This document shows, piece after piece, positions 22,007-33,631 of a DNA stretch of 64,000 nt; the stretch's first letter is position 1; every line of letters begins with the position of its first letter. This stretch comes from Dryomyza anilis. Its lineage: Eukaryota > Arthropoda > Insecta > Diptera > Dryomyzidae. Location of the stretch: positions 24,156,617-24,220,616 of the forward strand of contig OX638132.1 of assembly GCA_951804985.1 (NCBI GenBank), read 5' to 3'. The notes under the pieces are model-generated. The model ran no database searches, was not told the origin of the DNA, and saw nothing but the letters and a program-made list of their open reading frames with translations. Made by a program: the position numbers and the translations under genes.

Positions 22007-22260
22007 GCTCGAGATATTTCAAAGGCCTTTAATCAAGTGTGGTATGGCGCCTTTCCTTAAATCGATGGATATCGAATCTTCTCCAGGGTCATTCAATACG
22101 AGTTACGATGGATAGTGCTCCATCAGTTCTAGAGTAACGCATGGCTCCCTTCTATCCCCGCTACATTTTCTGATTTTCCAAAACGATGCAAGATATACTT
22201 TATTCCTGTTGACTTACTCACTGTCTACAACACCTATATCCGGTCTACGCACACAAGTCC
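22007..22260 (+). pseudogene. LINE reverse transcriptase fragment (jockey-like)
   Basis: In one frame, with two stops, the sequence encodes VARDISKAFNQVW, then DGYRIFSRVIQYELRW. DISKAFD-V-W is the conserved RT motif of jockey/CR1-type non-LTR elements (the first catalytic Asp is in DIS). The segment matches the better preserved fragment at 53520-54219 (DGYRV.SRV.PYELRW), so both come from one family. The C-terminal part lies at 22980-23204 beyond an inserted TIR element. Dead. Confidence 0.7.
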
Positions 22261-22378
22261 AAAAATCAATGCTACCAAGTCGAAATTCAAAATTTATTGT
22301 TTTTTTCTCAATCAACTTTTCCTAATGCATTTTTGAAAACATCGTGTATATCAGTGGGTGTTTCAGATACACTCCTAC

Positions 22379-22737
22379 TCTACACCATTTACAAATGTAA
22401 TTCTGAAAAGATCAATTGAAATTCTGAATCTTAAATACAAATTTCAGAATTTTAAATGGAAATTTTATGAATTTCAAGTGGAAATTTATGAATATTAAAT
22501 AAAATTTTGTGAATTTCAAATGGAATTTCTGAATTTCAATTGATGTCTTTTGCATTTCAAATGGAAATTTCTAAATTACAATTGATGTCTTTTGAATTTC
22601 AAATGGAATTTCTGAATTTCAGGTGATGTCTTTTGAATTTCAAATGGAATATCTGAATTTCAATTGGTGTCTTTTGAATTTTAAATTTCTGAATTTCGAT
22701 TGATCTTTTCTGAATAACTTTTGTAAATGGTGTAGAA
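22379..22737. mobile_element. TIR element J, copy J1, with internal tandem repeats
   Basis: The left end CTACACCATTTACAAATGTA pairs with the right end TTTGTAAATGGTGTAG. The adjacent TTCTGAAAAGATCAATTGAA pairs with the inverse AATTTCGATTGATCTTTTCT. Inside, a unit of the type TTTCAAATGGAATTTCTGAA plus TTTCAATTGATGTCTTTTG recurs about five times. The element splits the LINE remnant. Confidence 0.8.
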
Positions 22738-22979
22738 CAATTTTTTTCATGAAATGATTCAAGAAATATGTGTATGAAATATTTTTATCTTGAGGCGGAA
22801 ACTATTATTTTATAAATTTTATAGGGTGGGAAATAAGCGGTGAGTTGAGTGGAGTGGGTGTGTTACAAAAAAAGAAATGTATTGAAGTCTAAAATATATA
22901 TAAAACTGCATTTAGTACTAATTCTTAAACAGATACAGACAGAATTAATTTTGAATCAGTAAAACTGGGTTCTGGACCC

Positions 22980-23204
22980 TTGCGACATGGACTCATTCTA
23001 CTCGGCTATCGAACCTTTGTAGTCCACTCGGTTCTCAATAGAACCAAGCATTACATAGCGAATTCGTTCTTTATTCGGACGATCCGTTTGCGGAACACTC
23101 TCACTAAGTTTGATTTTCACATTGTGAATATTGGGAAATTTAAAACAAACATACATCAACATTACTATAATCCTTTATTATGGGCACCACTGTTCACTGT
23201 ATAA
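22980..23204 (+). pseudogene. LINE ORF2 C-terminal remnant
   Basis: The frame encodes RTKHYIANSFFIRTIRLRNT and then FKTNIHQHYYN. NSFF-RT-R-WN and FKT-V-RHY are familiar words at the C-terminus of jockey-like LINE ORF2 proteins, where the Trp-Asn is here RN. This is the tail of the element whose RT fragment lies at 22007-22260. Assignment relies on motif memory. Confidence 0.5.
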
Positions 23205-23262
23205 AGATGAGGCATCCCCTGTTCCCATTAACATTGGTTAAGTTTGTAAAAAAATATTTTTT

Positions 23263-23610
23263 TTGTGCTTTTGGAAGTGTTCTTTTTGGGAAAGTCTTTT
23301 TCGGGAATGTGGGGGAAGTGTCAATTTCGGGGAAATGTCAATTTTGAGAAAATGTCAATTTTGGGGAAATGTCAATTTCGGGGAAATATCCCTTTCAGGG
23401 AAATGTTCTTTTCAGGGAAATGTCCTTTTCAGGGAAAGGTCCATTTCAGGGAAATGTCCATTTCAGGGAAATGTCCATTTCAGGGAAATGTCCATTTCGG
23501 GGAAATATCCATTTTGGGAAAATGTTAATTTCGGGACTGTTTCCATTTTGGGAAATGTCCATATCGGGGAAGTGTCCATTTAGGGTAAATCTTCATTTGG
23601 GAAACAATTG
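23263..23610 (+). repeat. 17-bp minisatellite (AATGTCCATTTCAGGGA type)
   Basis: About 18-20 units of GGGAAATGTCCATTTCA with substitutions (CAATTTC, CCTTTTC, CATTTCG). A 17-bp period is not a multiple of three, so all three plus frames read through the same words (GKCPFQGNV, REMSISGKC), a repeat artefact rather than a protein. Confidence 0.88.
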
Positions 23611-24923
23611 TGGGAACCAATATTTGAATTAAATTTTGAATTAAATTTTTATTGAGTGTTATATCATTGGTGTACATTTGATTTGGGGACTATTTTGTAG
23701 CGCCATTCAATTGCAGCACTTCCTGCGACCTGTGATTTTGCATATTAATTTTATTTTTATTTTATTTATTCAATGAACGACTTTTCAGGTATTGCAGTTT
23801 TTGTTATTGTTGCTATTAAAATTTTTGCCATCGAGTTCATTTTGATTCCATTTGAAATCCATGTCAAGTAGCAGTTACTAGATTTTATACAAACTCTATA
23901 ATATTTTTATTCTATCAATTTTACTTAATCTACTTAGACTGTATTAGTATTTATTAATAGAACTTCAAAATGACTGTCGTGAAGCGCAAATGGAATATAT
24001 TTGTTGCTTGCATTTTACATACTTTTTCAATTAAGATTTCACATTCAGTTTGATCCGCGGACAAGTGGAAATTGAAAATAAAATTAAAATAAATGAAATC
24101 AAATCAAATATATCTTGAAAATAGTGAAAAAGTAATTGAACAACTTTGATTGTTGATCGTAATTGATTAAATTAATTTGATTGTAAAGTGAATAGTGATA
24201 TTAAAAGTGTTTGCATTTGAAATTGCTGGTATTTGTTGGTAGGGGAACGTAGAATATCGAGTTAGATTTAAATTGTTAAATTATGCAAAAGAAGCTTAGT
24301 TCATATAAGCAGTGCATTTGCATTCAATTAATGAACAAAGCTAAATGTAACAAAATGACTTGTAATCCAGAAGAATGTTTAAATTTTTTTTTATTACAAA
24401 CACTACACGCTGCAAAAAAGGGCTCTCCCAAACATAATTTGCAGGCATTACGTATATCTTTGGAGCTTCATGCAAACCAAAGTATTATTTCATTGCCAAA
24501 CATTATTATAATAACAGCCAAACATATTTTTGTTTTCGTTCAAACATATTTATGTTCAGAATGAATAATTTTCGGAGTTCTTGCAAACATATTTATGTTT
24601 GAATGTGAAATCATTTTATTTACATGTAAACATATTTATGTTTGAATGTGAAAACATTTTATTTACATGTAAATATATTTAAGTTTACATTTAATTTTTA
24701 TGTAAAAACAGTAAATTTAGTGCTAATATCTTCTTTACACAATATTTGTTTTTTTACTATTTTTAAATTAATTTTTTTTTTATTTATGGTGATTTCGAAC
24801 TACGTTATAATTACATTCGAGCATATTCAAACAAATCTTTTCTATCCGTATATGAAATAAGTGATGTACAACTATATTAATTACTTTTGTAATATTTCCT
24901 GCAAAAAGAATGCAAACTTGATT
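23611..24923. other. Non-coding; contains AACATATTTATGTTT repeats
   Basis: 24530-24690 holds three to four copies of a roughly 40-bp unit with the palindromes TTTACATGTAAA and AAACATATTTATGTTT. The related word TTTACATGTAAAC occurs near 56515. The 93-codon frame at 24283-24564 has no recognisable domain. Confidence 0.45.
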
Positions 24924-25063
24924 TTTTATACCCTACACCTATGAGGTACAGGGTATATTAACTTTGTGCATGTATTGTAACGCCCCTTAGGAGGCGTGTC
25001 CGGTATGGAAAAGTATATATATTCTTGATCAGCATCACTACCCGAGTCCGTTTAGCCATGTCC

Positions 25064-25103
<40 letters not shown>

Positions 25104-25770
25104 TGCTGTCTTGCTGTCCGAATACAGAATAACTTGAGAAATACTGATCAGAATGCGATGACATTTCGTCTCAATATATTTTAGCCAAAAGTAGGAACTG
25201 AGTTTGAAAATGAGCAAAATCGGTCAACGTACACGCCCACCTCCCATACAAGTCACTTTTATATAACTCTTTCGGAACTAATAACTCGAAAAGTATTCAA
25301 GGTATAGTTATAAAATTTAAAAAGTATAGTTAGAATTTACCTAAAAATATGTGGTCCAAAAACGGGCGTGATCCGCCTACTTTTTTTTTCATTATTTCCC
25401 GGGTTTCATAGTGGAAATTTGATCCGTAAATTATTAAAATCAAATCTATGAAATATTAGCCTTTCAAAATTTTAAATATAGGCGTGGTCCGCCCTATTAT
25501 ATTTTTCAAATTTTCTTTTTAGTTTTTTATACTTTAAATAAATTTTTTAATTTATGGGGATATAAGACGTAAATTTCTGATATATGAATAATATTCTGAG
25601 GGTGGGGAGGTTCAGCATAATTAAAAATTTAAAATTAAGGTATACAATTAAAAATTCCTCATTAGTATCTCCACCAAAGGTGTAGGGTATTCCATAGTCG
25701 GGCCCGACCGACTATAAAAATCATCCCCATGTGACCGAACTTACCCATGTGACCTAACTCTCCCAACTCG
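24924..25770 (+). mobile_element. Mini-me-like element, copy A3
   Basis: TTTTATACCCTACACC start, core and (GTCT)n at 25059-25098, both CACGCCCAC-type blocks, hairpin GTCGGGCCCGACCGAC near 25698, end TCCCAACTCG. It retains the GAGGTTCAGCATAATT segment that A2 lacks. Confidence 0.78.
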
Positions 25771-25974
25771 TTTTTCTTTAATTTGAGTACCTTGTATTTT
25801 GATGTACGAATTTTGAAGTGTACCGAATTTCATTTTTCCCGAACAACTAGTCTTTTCATGGAAAAAAAATATTTTTAAATATTTAAATGGAAATTTTATA
25901 TATATATATGAGCAAAAAAAAAAATGAATTCGTTGATATAAAGGAAACGCCACATGTTCATGTCACTATAATAT

Positions 25975-26210
25975 AAGGTATTTGAATATAAGTGGTCGAT
26001 TCACAGGTCGTATCATTCCCATTTTCTACAATATAGAATGCGTAGATATAATAGTAATTAACAGTAGAAGTTTCATTGATTTAGATCTACTAGTTTTTCA
26101 GTAATCGTGATTTGAACAGACAGACGGACAATTCAATATATAAATTTAATAATATCTATACTTTTACATACCGTATATGTGTACGTAACTGAATATAGTG
26201 TAGGATATAA
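25975..26210 (-). repeat. Highly diverged mini-me relative
   Basis: ACAGACAGACGGACAATTC, ATCTATACTTTTACATACCG and AGTGTAGGATATAAA keep the family order of microsatellite, ATATACTTTTCCATACCGG and GTGTAGGGTATAAA. An old copy. Confidence 0.5.
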
Positions 26211-27439
26211 ACTGCAAAAATAAGGCAATTGGAATTACCAACAAGTACCATTAACATCTCTTCAAATATTAGCATTCATATTTGTAGCTTTATAAAAACT
26301 GAAAATGTATTCAATTCGCTTTTATGTAGCATTAAATCCTTTTGCATAGTCAAGAGGACTCACAGTAATCCGGGCGAATTTGCGAATACATGCATAAAAA
26401 TCTCATTAAATTATTTTTCCTTATAAATACGCATATACAGATTGAGTAAGAGTGAATGACAGACATTTACATATTGCCAGCCACTTGATGATATTTGATT
26501 GTTTTCACTTTGCACACAAATATAGCACATGCATCTGATTGTCTTATGTCGTATAAAACGGAATGAATGGTATGCAAAATAACTGAAAACTTTTTTTTTT
26601 CTTTTGCTTTTCATTTGCAACACATAAACAATTGGATGACAGAAAATCATTATATAAAAGAAACTCTAGAACAAACCACTGACAAAGACATGTATTTTTA
26701 TGTATATGGAAAGAATGACGAGTATGAGTTTGTAAACGAGAAACAATGAATAACATCTATGCGCATTCATAAATTAAATTTCTGAAAGAAATCAAATTGT
26801 AAAACCGAAAAGTAAAATAAAATAGATTAAAATAAAATGTTTTTTGAAAATTTGTATACTCTAAATAAAGCATGATATGGGCTAAAACATAAAGTAGGTT
26901 GTACAAATGGATATTCCCGTGATATCGGTGAAATTACGGCACAATGCTAATGTTAAGATCATTAAAAAACGGTATATTTTGTATCATGATAAGAAAGTGA
27001 GCCTTTTGATTTAAAATATGTCAGATTTAATAAATTGAGAATAAAAATATATATTGATTATTTTAATTTCTTACATTTCACGAGCGTGTATTTCTGGTGA
27101 CATAATGAATTTCTTACTTCAGTGGAATTCAAAATAGTTTCATAGAAATGCAGTATGGCAGTAGTGTACACGGCTAATTTGTTAGTGCACTGTACTGTGT
27201 GGCGAAATGTTTCGATGTAAGGTACCCAAACTATATTTTATTCTATGTTTTTAATTGTCAAAAGAGTTATGTCAAATCTATGTCAAAATGATAAATGTCA
27301 AACTAGGATTAAGTATAAATGTGGGATGGTAATAATCAAACCACTAAAATCAACGTTTTTTCTAAAAAATTATATTCAGACTAATTTTCCAATTAGAGTT
27401 TTTCAATTAGAATTTTTAAACAAAACATATTTCGATTTC
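26211..27439. other. Non-coding AT-rich DNA
   Basis: No supported gene; frames of 60-80 codons overlap on both strands without domains. 27100-27440 should border the 3' end of the Gypsy element, but no LTR terminus (TG...CA with duplication) could be recognised. Confidence 0.4.
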
Positions 27440-27639
27440 AAAACAATAATAAAATGTAAATAATAACAAGTAGTTCTAAACAAGTAATAATCTCATTCTC
27501 ACACGGCCAATCCTGATATATCATCGGCACCTGACGATGCAGTCCACGGTTCATCAAATCTGCAGAAGTCAAAGTTATTTTAGGACCCTCCGTTGATCCC
27601 AATTTCTCGAAGTCATAACAATCATTTGGCTTCACATTT

Positions 27640-28608
27640 TTTACTACATACGGTCTGAAATACTTGCTCTTCAGCTTAGCTTGTGTTGCAAACTGTGTAC
27701 GTTTTATAGCAACGATTTCACCAACTTTGTAAAAAAAAAAGTTTTCTGCTGATTTTGGTCTTCAAGTATCTTTTCTCTTACCAGTTCACGTTGTTTTTCA
27801 CGATTTTCGCAAAATTGTTCGACAAATTCTTCTTGTAAAATTTTTTTAACATCATCATCACCTCTTGCTCACATTTTACACCACATTTTACACCAGTGAG
27901 TACTTCGTGTGGAGTCAAATTGACAACTCGGTGATATGTTGAGTTTATGCATCTTTGAACTCTATCGACGAATTTGTACCATTTTTCAGGCTCATCGATA
28001 GAAAGCTTAGCTAAAACAGAAATAATCACCGCGTTGACTCTTTCAACCTGACCGTTACCTCTCGAAACACCAGTGGTAATTTGATAATGTCAAATTCCAT
28101 AATCAGAACAATAGTTTTTAAACTTAATCGAGTTAAATGCAGCACCACTATCTGTGATTAGTCTCTCTGGGTATCCAAATGTTTTTATGATGCCATCGAA
28201 GCGATTGAGGACCTCAGTAGTAGTCATCGTCTTTGTTGGAAAAATCCAGGTAAACTTTGAAAAAGCATCGACTGCAACAAAGTATATACTTGTAACCTTT
28301 CGTTGTTGCAGTCAATGGGCCAACATGATCCAGGTGTAAAGTTACCAAAGTAAATTCGTCTTTAGGAATAGGATTCAGCTTACCTTCCTTAAGAATACAC
28401 TCTAGACAACACTGGATATTTTGTATTACTTTTTCGTGCAGTAAAACTCCATTTTCACTACTTTTTCTGTCTTCTCAATGCCAAAATGCCCTTTCTCATG
28501 AACTGTACGATTGACATCCTCCTCCTTACAAATCGGAATAACAAACAACTCACGTCCTTCATTGTATTTCATTAATATTCCATATTTAAGAAAATATTCA
28601 CCAAACAA
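27640..28608 (-). pseudogene. pol: Gypsy integrase with C-terminal domain
   Basis: The zinc-binding part (VHEKGHFGIEKTEKVV) is at 28608-28430, with CCLEC-type cysteines just after a frameshift near 28436. The catalytic core keeps Asp at 28328-28330 (LDHVGPL), Asp at 28150-28152 (ITDSGAAF) and Glu at 28042-28044 (GNGQVERVN), a D,D(35)E spacing. One frameshift falls between the first two (near 28285) and a TGA just before HYQ (about 28084). The C-terminal part includes the words EIVAIKRTQF and YDFEKLGSTEGP, typical of the Gypsy integrase C-terminal domain. Dead. Confidence 0.85.
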
Positions 28609-29114
28609 ATACGTTCATCTTTGGACTGATTTTTCATAATCAAAGCTGTCAATGCATTTTCAGCAACCATGATGAGAAATCTACTCAACGCATCTACGTG
28701 TCTCATTCTTTCACTTGTACGGTGTTCCATAATGTACTCGTATTCTTCCAGATATAAAGTCCACCGCTTAACTCTTGGAGGAATATCAATTTTGGTAACA
28801 GTTCTCTGAAAAGCAGCACAGTCAGTTATTATTTTGAATTTTACACCAAGTGGATACGGCCGTAACTTCTTCACTGCTTCAACAATGGCCAAAACTTCCA
28901 ACTCATAGGAATGATAATTCTTTTCCGCATCATTTGTAGCCTTGCTCCAATACAACACTGAATGAAAATCAGCAAGATCGTCTAATTTTTGCATCAGAAT
29001 GGCACCAAAACCTTTCTTGCTGGCATCCGTATGCAACTCAGTAATAACATCGGGATTGAAAATTTGTAAAACAGGATTCATTGCAAGTTTTTCTTTGATT
29101 TCTTTAAAAACAAT
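28572..29114 (-). pseudogene. pol: Gypsy RNase H domain
   Basis: It is in the same frame as RT, separated from it only by one TAG. From the Met at 29081 the catalytic set D19 (TDASKKGFG), E60 (YHSYELE), D87 (ITDCAAF) and D130 (HVDALSR) is complete, as in Ty3/Gypsy RNase H. The frame is lost near 28610, where the continuing protein moves to another frame (FGEYFLKYGILMKYNEG). Confidence 0.85.
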
Positions 29115-30420
29115 CTAATGCTCATCTTCAAAGTTGATTTTTCTTTGGCATCCACGTAAAAGTTTGTTGAGTGGAGCAGAGATAGTTGCATATCCGCGTA
29201 TGAATTTCCGAAAATATACTGCCAAACCCAAAAAACTTTGAAGTTGTTTGTCAGTGTTCGGTTCTGGAAATTTTCTCACAGCATTCACCTTTACTTCTGA
29301 TGGGTATATCATGGAATTTGAGATGACGTGACCCAAGTATTCAACTTTTGTTTTTAAAAATTGACATTTCTTCCAGCTGATCTCTAATCCGTTCTTTGCA
29401 GCAACAGCCATTACCATTCGAAGTCTTTCAATACCCTCATTGTGTGTTTTCGATGGAATGATTATATCGTCTACATATTGAATCACGACTCCTTTGCGAA
29501 CCAATTCGGAAAAAACGTAAGGAACAAATCGATTGAAATTTGAAGGTGAATTGCACAATCCAAACGGAGTCTTTTTGAACATAAACTGACCGTCGCATGT
29601 TGAGAAAGCAGTATATTTCATGTTGTCTTCCGCCATTGCCACGTGAAAAAAGCCATTCTTAAGGTCAATCGTAGAAAATACTTTTGCATCAGCAAGCTTA
29701 TCTAGTTGATCATCTATCCTTTGCATAGGGAACCTATCCTTCTGCACCACCTTGTTAAGCATGCGATAATCAACGCATTTACGATAACTACCGTCTTTTT
29801 TCCTTACTACTACCACGGGACTGGAAAACTCAGAATTAAAAGGAACAATTACACCATTTTGAATCCATTCATCAACTTGAACGCATACCACTTTAGTTTC
29901 TAACGGTGCAAGACGTCGAGGTCGCTGATATATTGGAGTTTCATCGTTCAGCACTAAACTTGTCTTTATTGGGCATTTAATATTTTTCTGTGGGACATAG
30001 TTTTTAAATATTTTGGCAACAACATCTTCATAACGCTTTTCAACATCCAATTCCACGCCATCCACAACAACATTTACATCTGCGAAACTATCTTGTAAGT
30101 TGTCGTTATCAACCACCTCCATTATCTTCTTCAAAGAAATACCTTGTGCTGTCATATTTAATTCACAACAATTTAGAAATTCTCTGCCCAGTATTATATC
30201 GTACGCCATACAGGAAACAGGTACAATATAAAAATCGCATTCGTATTCTTCACCTGACACTGTGATTTTTTGTTGCAGCAGTCCTTCAGCTGTCGTTTTC
30301 TTAGCGCCTAATCCCACGTAGCTTTTGTTGGTTTTCTCAGCCTTCGGATTTCCAAGAGTACGATAAATATCTTTTCTCATAAGATTAATTCAGCTTCCTG
30401 TGTCCACCAAGGCATCACTA
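29115..30420 (-). pseudogene. pol: Gypsy protease remnant and reverse transcriptase
   Basis: Upstream of the long frame the protease signature DALVDTGS is followed directly by TGA (about 30389-30387). The open frame then runs 30380-29115 (421 codons). The protease flap partner DIILGREFL is at residues 60-68. RT follows with KKDGSYRKCVDYR at about 194-206, FSTIDLKNGFFHV with the first catalytic Asp at 239, the PFGLCNSPSNFNRF block at about 272-285, and the catalytic YVDD at 302-305. LGHVIS at 349-354 and the connection FLGLAVYFRKFI follow. Catalytic residues are intact, so this segment decayed late. A TAG at 29115 ends it in the same frame as the RNase H block. Confidence 0.88.
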
Positions 30421-30429
30421 CTTTTTTTT

Positions 30430-30677
30430 CAAATGGAAAAATTTTGAATTTGAAATAGAAATTTCTGAATATCAAATGAAATTTTCTGATTTTCAAATGG
30501 AAGATTCTGAATTTTAATTAATGTCTTTTAAATTTCAAATGAAATTTCTGAATTTAAAGTGATGTCCTTTGAATTTCAAATGGAATTTCTGAATTTAAAG
30601 TGATGCCTTTTGAATTTCAAATGATGTTTCTGAATTTTATTGATCTTTTCTGAATTACATTTGTAAATGGTGTAGAC
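30430..30677. mobile_element. TIR element J, copy J2, one end missing
   Basis: Internal TTTCAAATGGAATTTCTGAA and AAGTGATGTCCTTTGAATTT units, then the intact right end TTGATCTTTTCTGAATTACA and TTTGTAAATGGTGTAG. The left TIR is absent, and the element abuts the cut 5' side of the Gypsy pol. Confidence 0.75.
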
Positions 30678-31255
30678 TATTTGAATGAATAATGGGAATT
30701 ATGCACGAGAAAAACTGCTATTTTCAACAAATTTACGCTCACAGTGATCGTACTTTTTTGTTCTTGATGGCACATTAACGAAATATTGGTCATACGGTGA
30801 AAAATTACTACAGCTTTTAAATAATATGATCAAATTAAAATTTCATTGAGGAACGTACGTGCCCAGGCCACAAAAAACACAGACAATTTGAAAAAAAAAA
30901 ATGGTTTCAAATTTGCACCTCCATATATCAATCTATCAAATTATGCTATATAAATTAAGCATATACTGCACTAATCTCTCACTTGTACCAAGCAGTTTTT
31001 CAAGTTTGATTCTAAAGTAAAATAAGCAAACGGAGAATAAGCAGAAAAACGTAAAGTATTTCAAAGCTTTTTTTTTCAATTTTCAACTTTAAATTACTAT
31101 AACAAATAGAGGTTAAAACTTGTGGATCTTAAATTGTGCACTCTTAAAACTTAAGGTATACTGGATCCAAGTTAATTTATCATTATTTTTAAATCGAAAA
31201 ATTTCGGAAGTTATATAAAATTAAAGTCAGTTTCAATTATTTTAAAAAATAAAAA
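30678..31255. other. Non-coding AT-rich DNA
   Basis: No coding sequence or recognised repeat; no upstream Gypsy sequence resumes here. Confidence 0.4.
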
Positions 31256-31257
31256 TT

Positions 31258-31360
31258 ATGCACATATGTGTAGGGTATTTATAGTCGGCTTAGACGGACT
31301 ATAACTTTTTTTAGTTCTTACTAAATTCATCACACCAACTATTACAATTTCCCAACTTCA
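31258..31360 (+). repeat. Fragment of diverged mini-me variant (3' end)
   Basis: CACATATGTGTAGGGTATTT and ATAGTCGGCTTAGACGGACTA match the end of the copy at 36189-36946. Confidence 0.6.
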
Positions 31361-31389
31361 AAATTTCCCATGCACTATAAATAATTTCT

Positions 31390-32210
31390 AGGACATTATA
31401 CGAAATATTTTTTCGTAATTTTTAATTTTGTAAAATACAAGATTAATTCGTAGAATACACGAAACATTTGTAATTTCTATTTTTTTCCCAAAATATTTTT
31501 TACGAACTATTCGTATATATTACGAATCAATATTGGTAAAATTAAAACAACAACTGTATTACGAATATTTTATTGAAATTACAAAATTTTCGTTAGATTA
31601 TTTTCTATTACTAGTTTTTTTACGAAAGTATAATATATTTTACGAATGAACTTTACATTTTACGAATAAACTACTAAACTTTCGTACATTTTGAGATGAT
31701 GCGCTAGTTATAAATACAAAGAGGTTAAAAATAAGTTTTTGTTTTATGTCAAAAGTTCAAAAGTATCATATATCATATTTTTCATATTTTTTTTAATCGT
31801 CATTTTCATCGTCAGTTTATTTTTAAACAACAACAACGTGTATTCGTAAAATGTTTCATATGTTTCATAAATGTATGAATGCTATCGTCAAGAGTACGAA
31901 TACTATCGTAAAATGTACGAATATATACTTAAAAAGGTACATAAATATTTGATAAATTACAAATCTTTCGTATTATGTACTTATGGCTTTCGTAGAAAAA
32001 ATCTACGAATAGTTTCGTAATATAAACAATTAATATTCGTAATTTTATCATAAATTCTTTCGTGTATTTGTCGAAATGGATAAATTTCACGATTTTTTTC
32101 GTAAGATACACGACCGAATTCATGTATGTCCGTCTGTAAATTAACGTATATACGAAATATATTATACAACAACTTTCGCATAAAGTTTCGTACACGTCAT
32201 TCAAACTTGC
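31390..32210. repeat. Dense cluster of TACGAA / TTCGTA words
   Basis: ATTCGTA, TTCGTAA and TACGAAT occur dozens of times in both orientations over 800 bp, against almost none in the flanks. Two minus-strand frames (91 and 66 codons) across it are by-products. The pattern resembles the subterminal repeat zone of a TIR transposon, but no termini were found. Confidence 0.6.
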
Positions 32211-32470
32211 GTCTAATTATGACCATCACACAAACACATTATGTAATACCAACACGTGTCTATAAACCACAGTAATGCCGGTGAAATGTTGCAAAGAAGA
32301 ATTACAAAGAAGAATTTCCATCGGATTAGCAAATACCATTGCAAAGCCAAACAAAGCGTATAACAATCAAAGTAGGCTCTGACTTAAATCCTATCAAAGA
32401 TCATCTACAATAACTACCGAATTTCGAATTGCTATGTGTTTGTTGTTATGTAAAGTAAAGGGGGATATAT
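32211..32470. other. Non-coding DNA
   Basis: No gene or repeat seen. Confidence 0.35.
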
Positions 32471-32620
32471 TCAGCCCAATTCTAAATAAATACTCCCATA
32501 AATATTTGGGAAAAATTATTTGGGAGAAAATAACTTTGTATGTAAATTCAATAGAAAGCTTTTTTCTCCCAACAATTTCTCCCAAATATTTATGGGAGTA
32601 TTTATTTAGAATTGGGCTGA
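32471..32620. mobile_element. Near-perfect palindromic MITE K (150 bp)
   Basis: The left arm from TCAGCCCAATTCTAAATAAA is identical for 41 bp to the inverse of the right arm, and similar for about 60 bp (TTTGGGAGAAAA). The loop is about 30 bp. Both strands therefore show mirror-image frames, which are artefacts. High arm identity suggests recent insertion. No clear duplication beyond an ambiguous ATT. Confidence 0.85.
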
Positions 32621-33631
32621 TTATCTGCCACGATGTAAAACATAGAAGGAACTCATAGAAACCTGTCACAATGGTTCATAGTGTACCGACAAACGCAAAA
32701 ACTGTATTTTCGAAGAGAACCTACGCCTGAACATTTAAGAAGAACATGCTGTTGGTACAGTAGTTGTATAAACGAAATGTGACAGTCTTTTGACGAGATC
32801 ACCTAGCCCACTCGTTGCAATGCTTTGATATTTCCAGTTTAAATGCAGCAATTGCAACAGCAAGTACAAATACAAAAGGATTTCGAATGCAACAAATAAG
32901 GCTGCTATAACGACGATGACGACGACAGCTCAGTGCATTTGATGAATTACCACGAAAACCAGAAATCCTAATAAATATCCTGGCAGTTGACAGCAACATG
33001 AAACAAACGCACACCAGGGAGCTCGAGGCGATTCATACCATAAAATGCTCTGCATAGAAGTGATAAATGACCGACTCTGCTGTAGATATAGTGGGCGGTA
33101 TTGCGAGAGAGTGGACATCGTAGATTTGTTAGTTATTGGCAGTATTCGGTTTGTGACTGTGTCTGCAATAACAACAAATGTCCAGGCAACGAGGTATTGA
33201 CTTTATTAGAACTTCGAAACGAATTTGACGTTGATTTGCAAAGTCAATAAAAAAAATTCTAACAACTTGATATAAAACTCAAGTATTTCAACATTAAATA
33301 CTTAATACGCTCTTCTGAATATTTGTCAAACAATAGATTTTTCAAAACAAATTAAAGTTTATTTTATCAAAAATAAAACCAATTACAATATCATCTTGAT
33401 GTCTCGAATGACAAATATACCAATGCCATCCAGTGACGTTCATTTTTATTAAAAACACTATCTATTTCATATAAATATAGAAATCTAAAATGAAGATTTG
33501 AGCCTATATCGTTTTGCTACCATGAAGATATCGTTTGCATAGTGAAAAATAATATCATTAAATATCAATTTTTAAATTAGTTTAAATTGGTGCTCTTAAA
33601 CTGCACTCGATAGATGAACTTGAAATGTTTG
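32621..33631. other. Unique-looking non-coding DNA
   Basis: 32640-33200 is less AT-rich than the repeats (GACGATGACGACGACAGC, CACACCAGGGAGCTCGAGGC) and is likely host sequence. No frame shows a recognisable domain. Confidence 0.4.

Larger units (their letters stand above)
27440..30425 (-). mobile_element. Decayed Ty3/Gypsy retrotransposon, pol region only
   Basis: The minus strand carries in order a protease remnant, reverse transcriptase, RNase H, integrase and the integrase C-terminal domain, the Ty3/Gypsy order. At least two in-frame stops and three frameshifts interrupt it. gag, primer-binding site and LTRs are not seen. The 5' side is cut at about 30425, next to TIR element J2. The clade within Gypsy is uncertain; the RT words are closest in memory to mdg3-like insect elements. 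Confidence 0.85.

Noticed and set aside
23263..23632. Three overlapping plus-strand frames rich in GKCPF / REMS
   Set aside because: The same 17-bp repeat read in three frames.
24530..24690. CRISPR-like array of roughly 40-bp units
   Set aside because: The units are palindromic, imperfect, few and without unique spacers, in a eukaryotic setting.
26411..26756. Overlapping 60-79-codon frames on both strands
   Set aside because: Mutually antisense frames of ordinary AT-rich DNA without domains.
31929..32204. 91-codon minus-strand frame
   Set aside because: It is within the TACGAA-word cluster; residues follow the repeated word.
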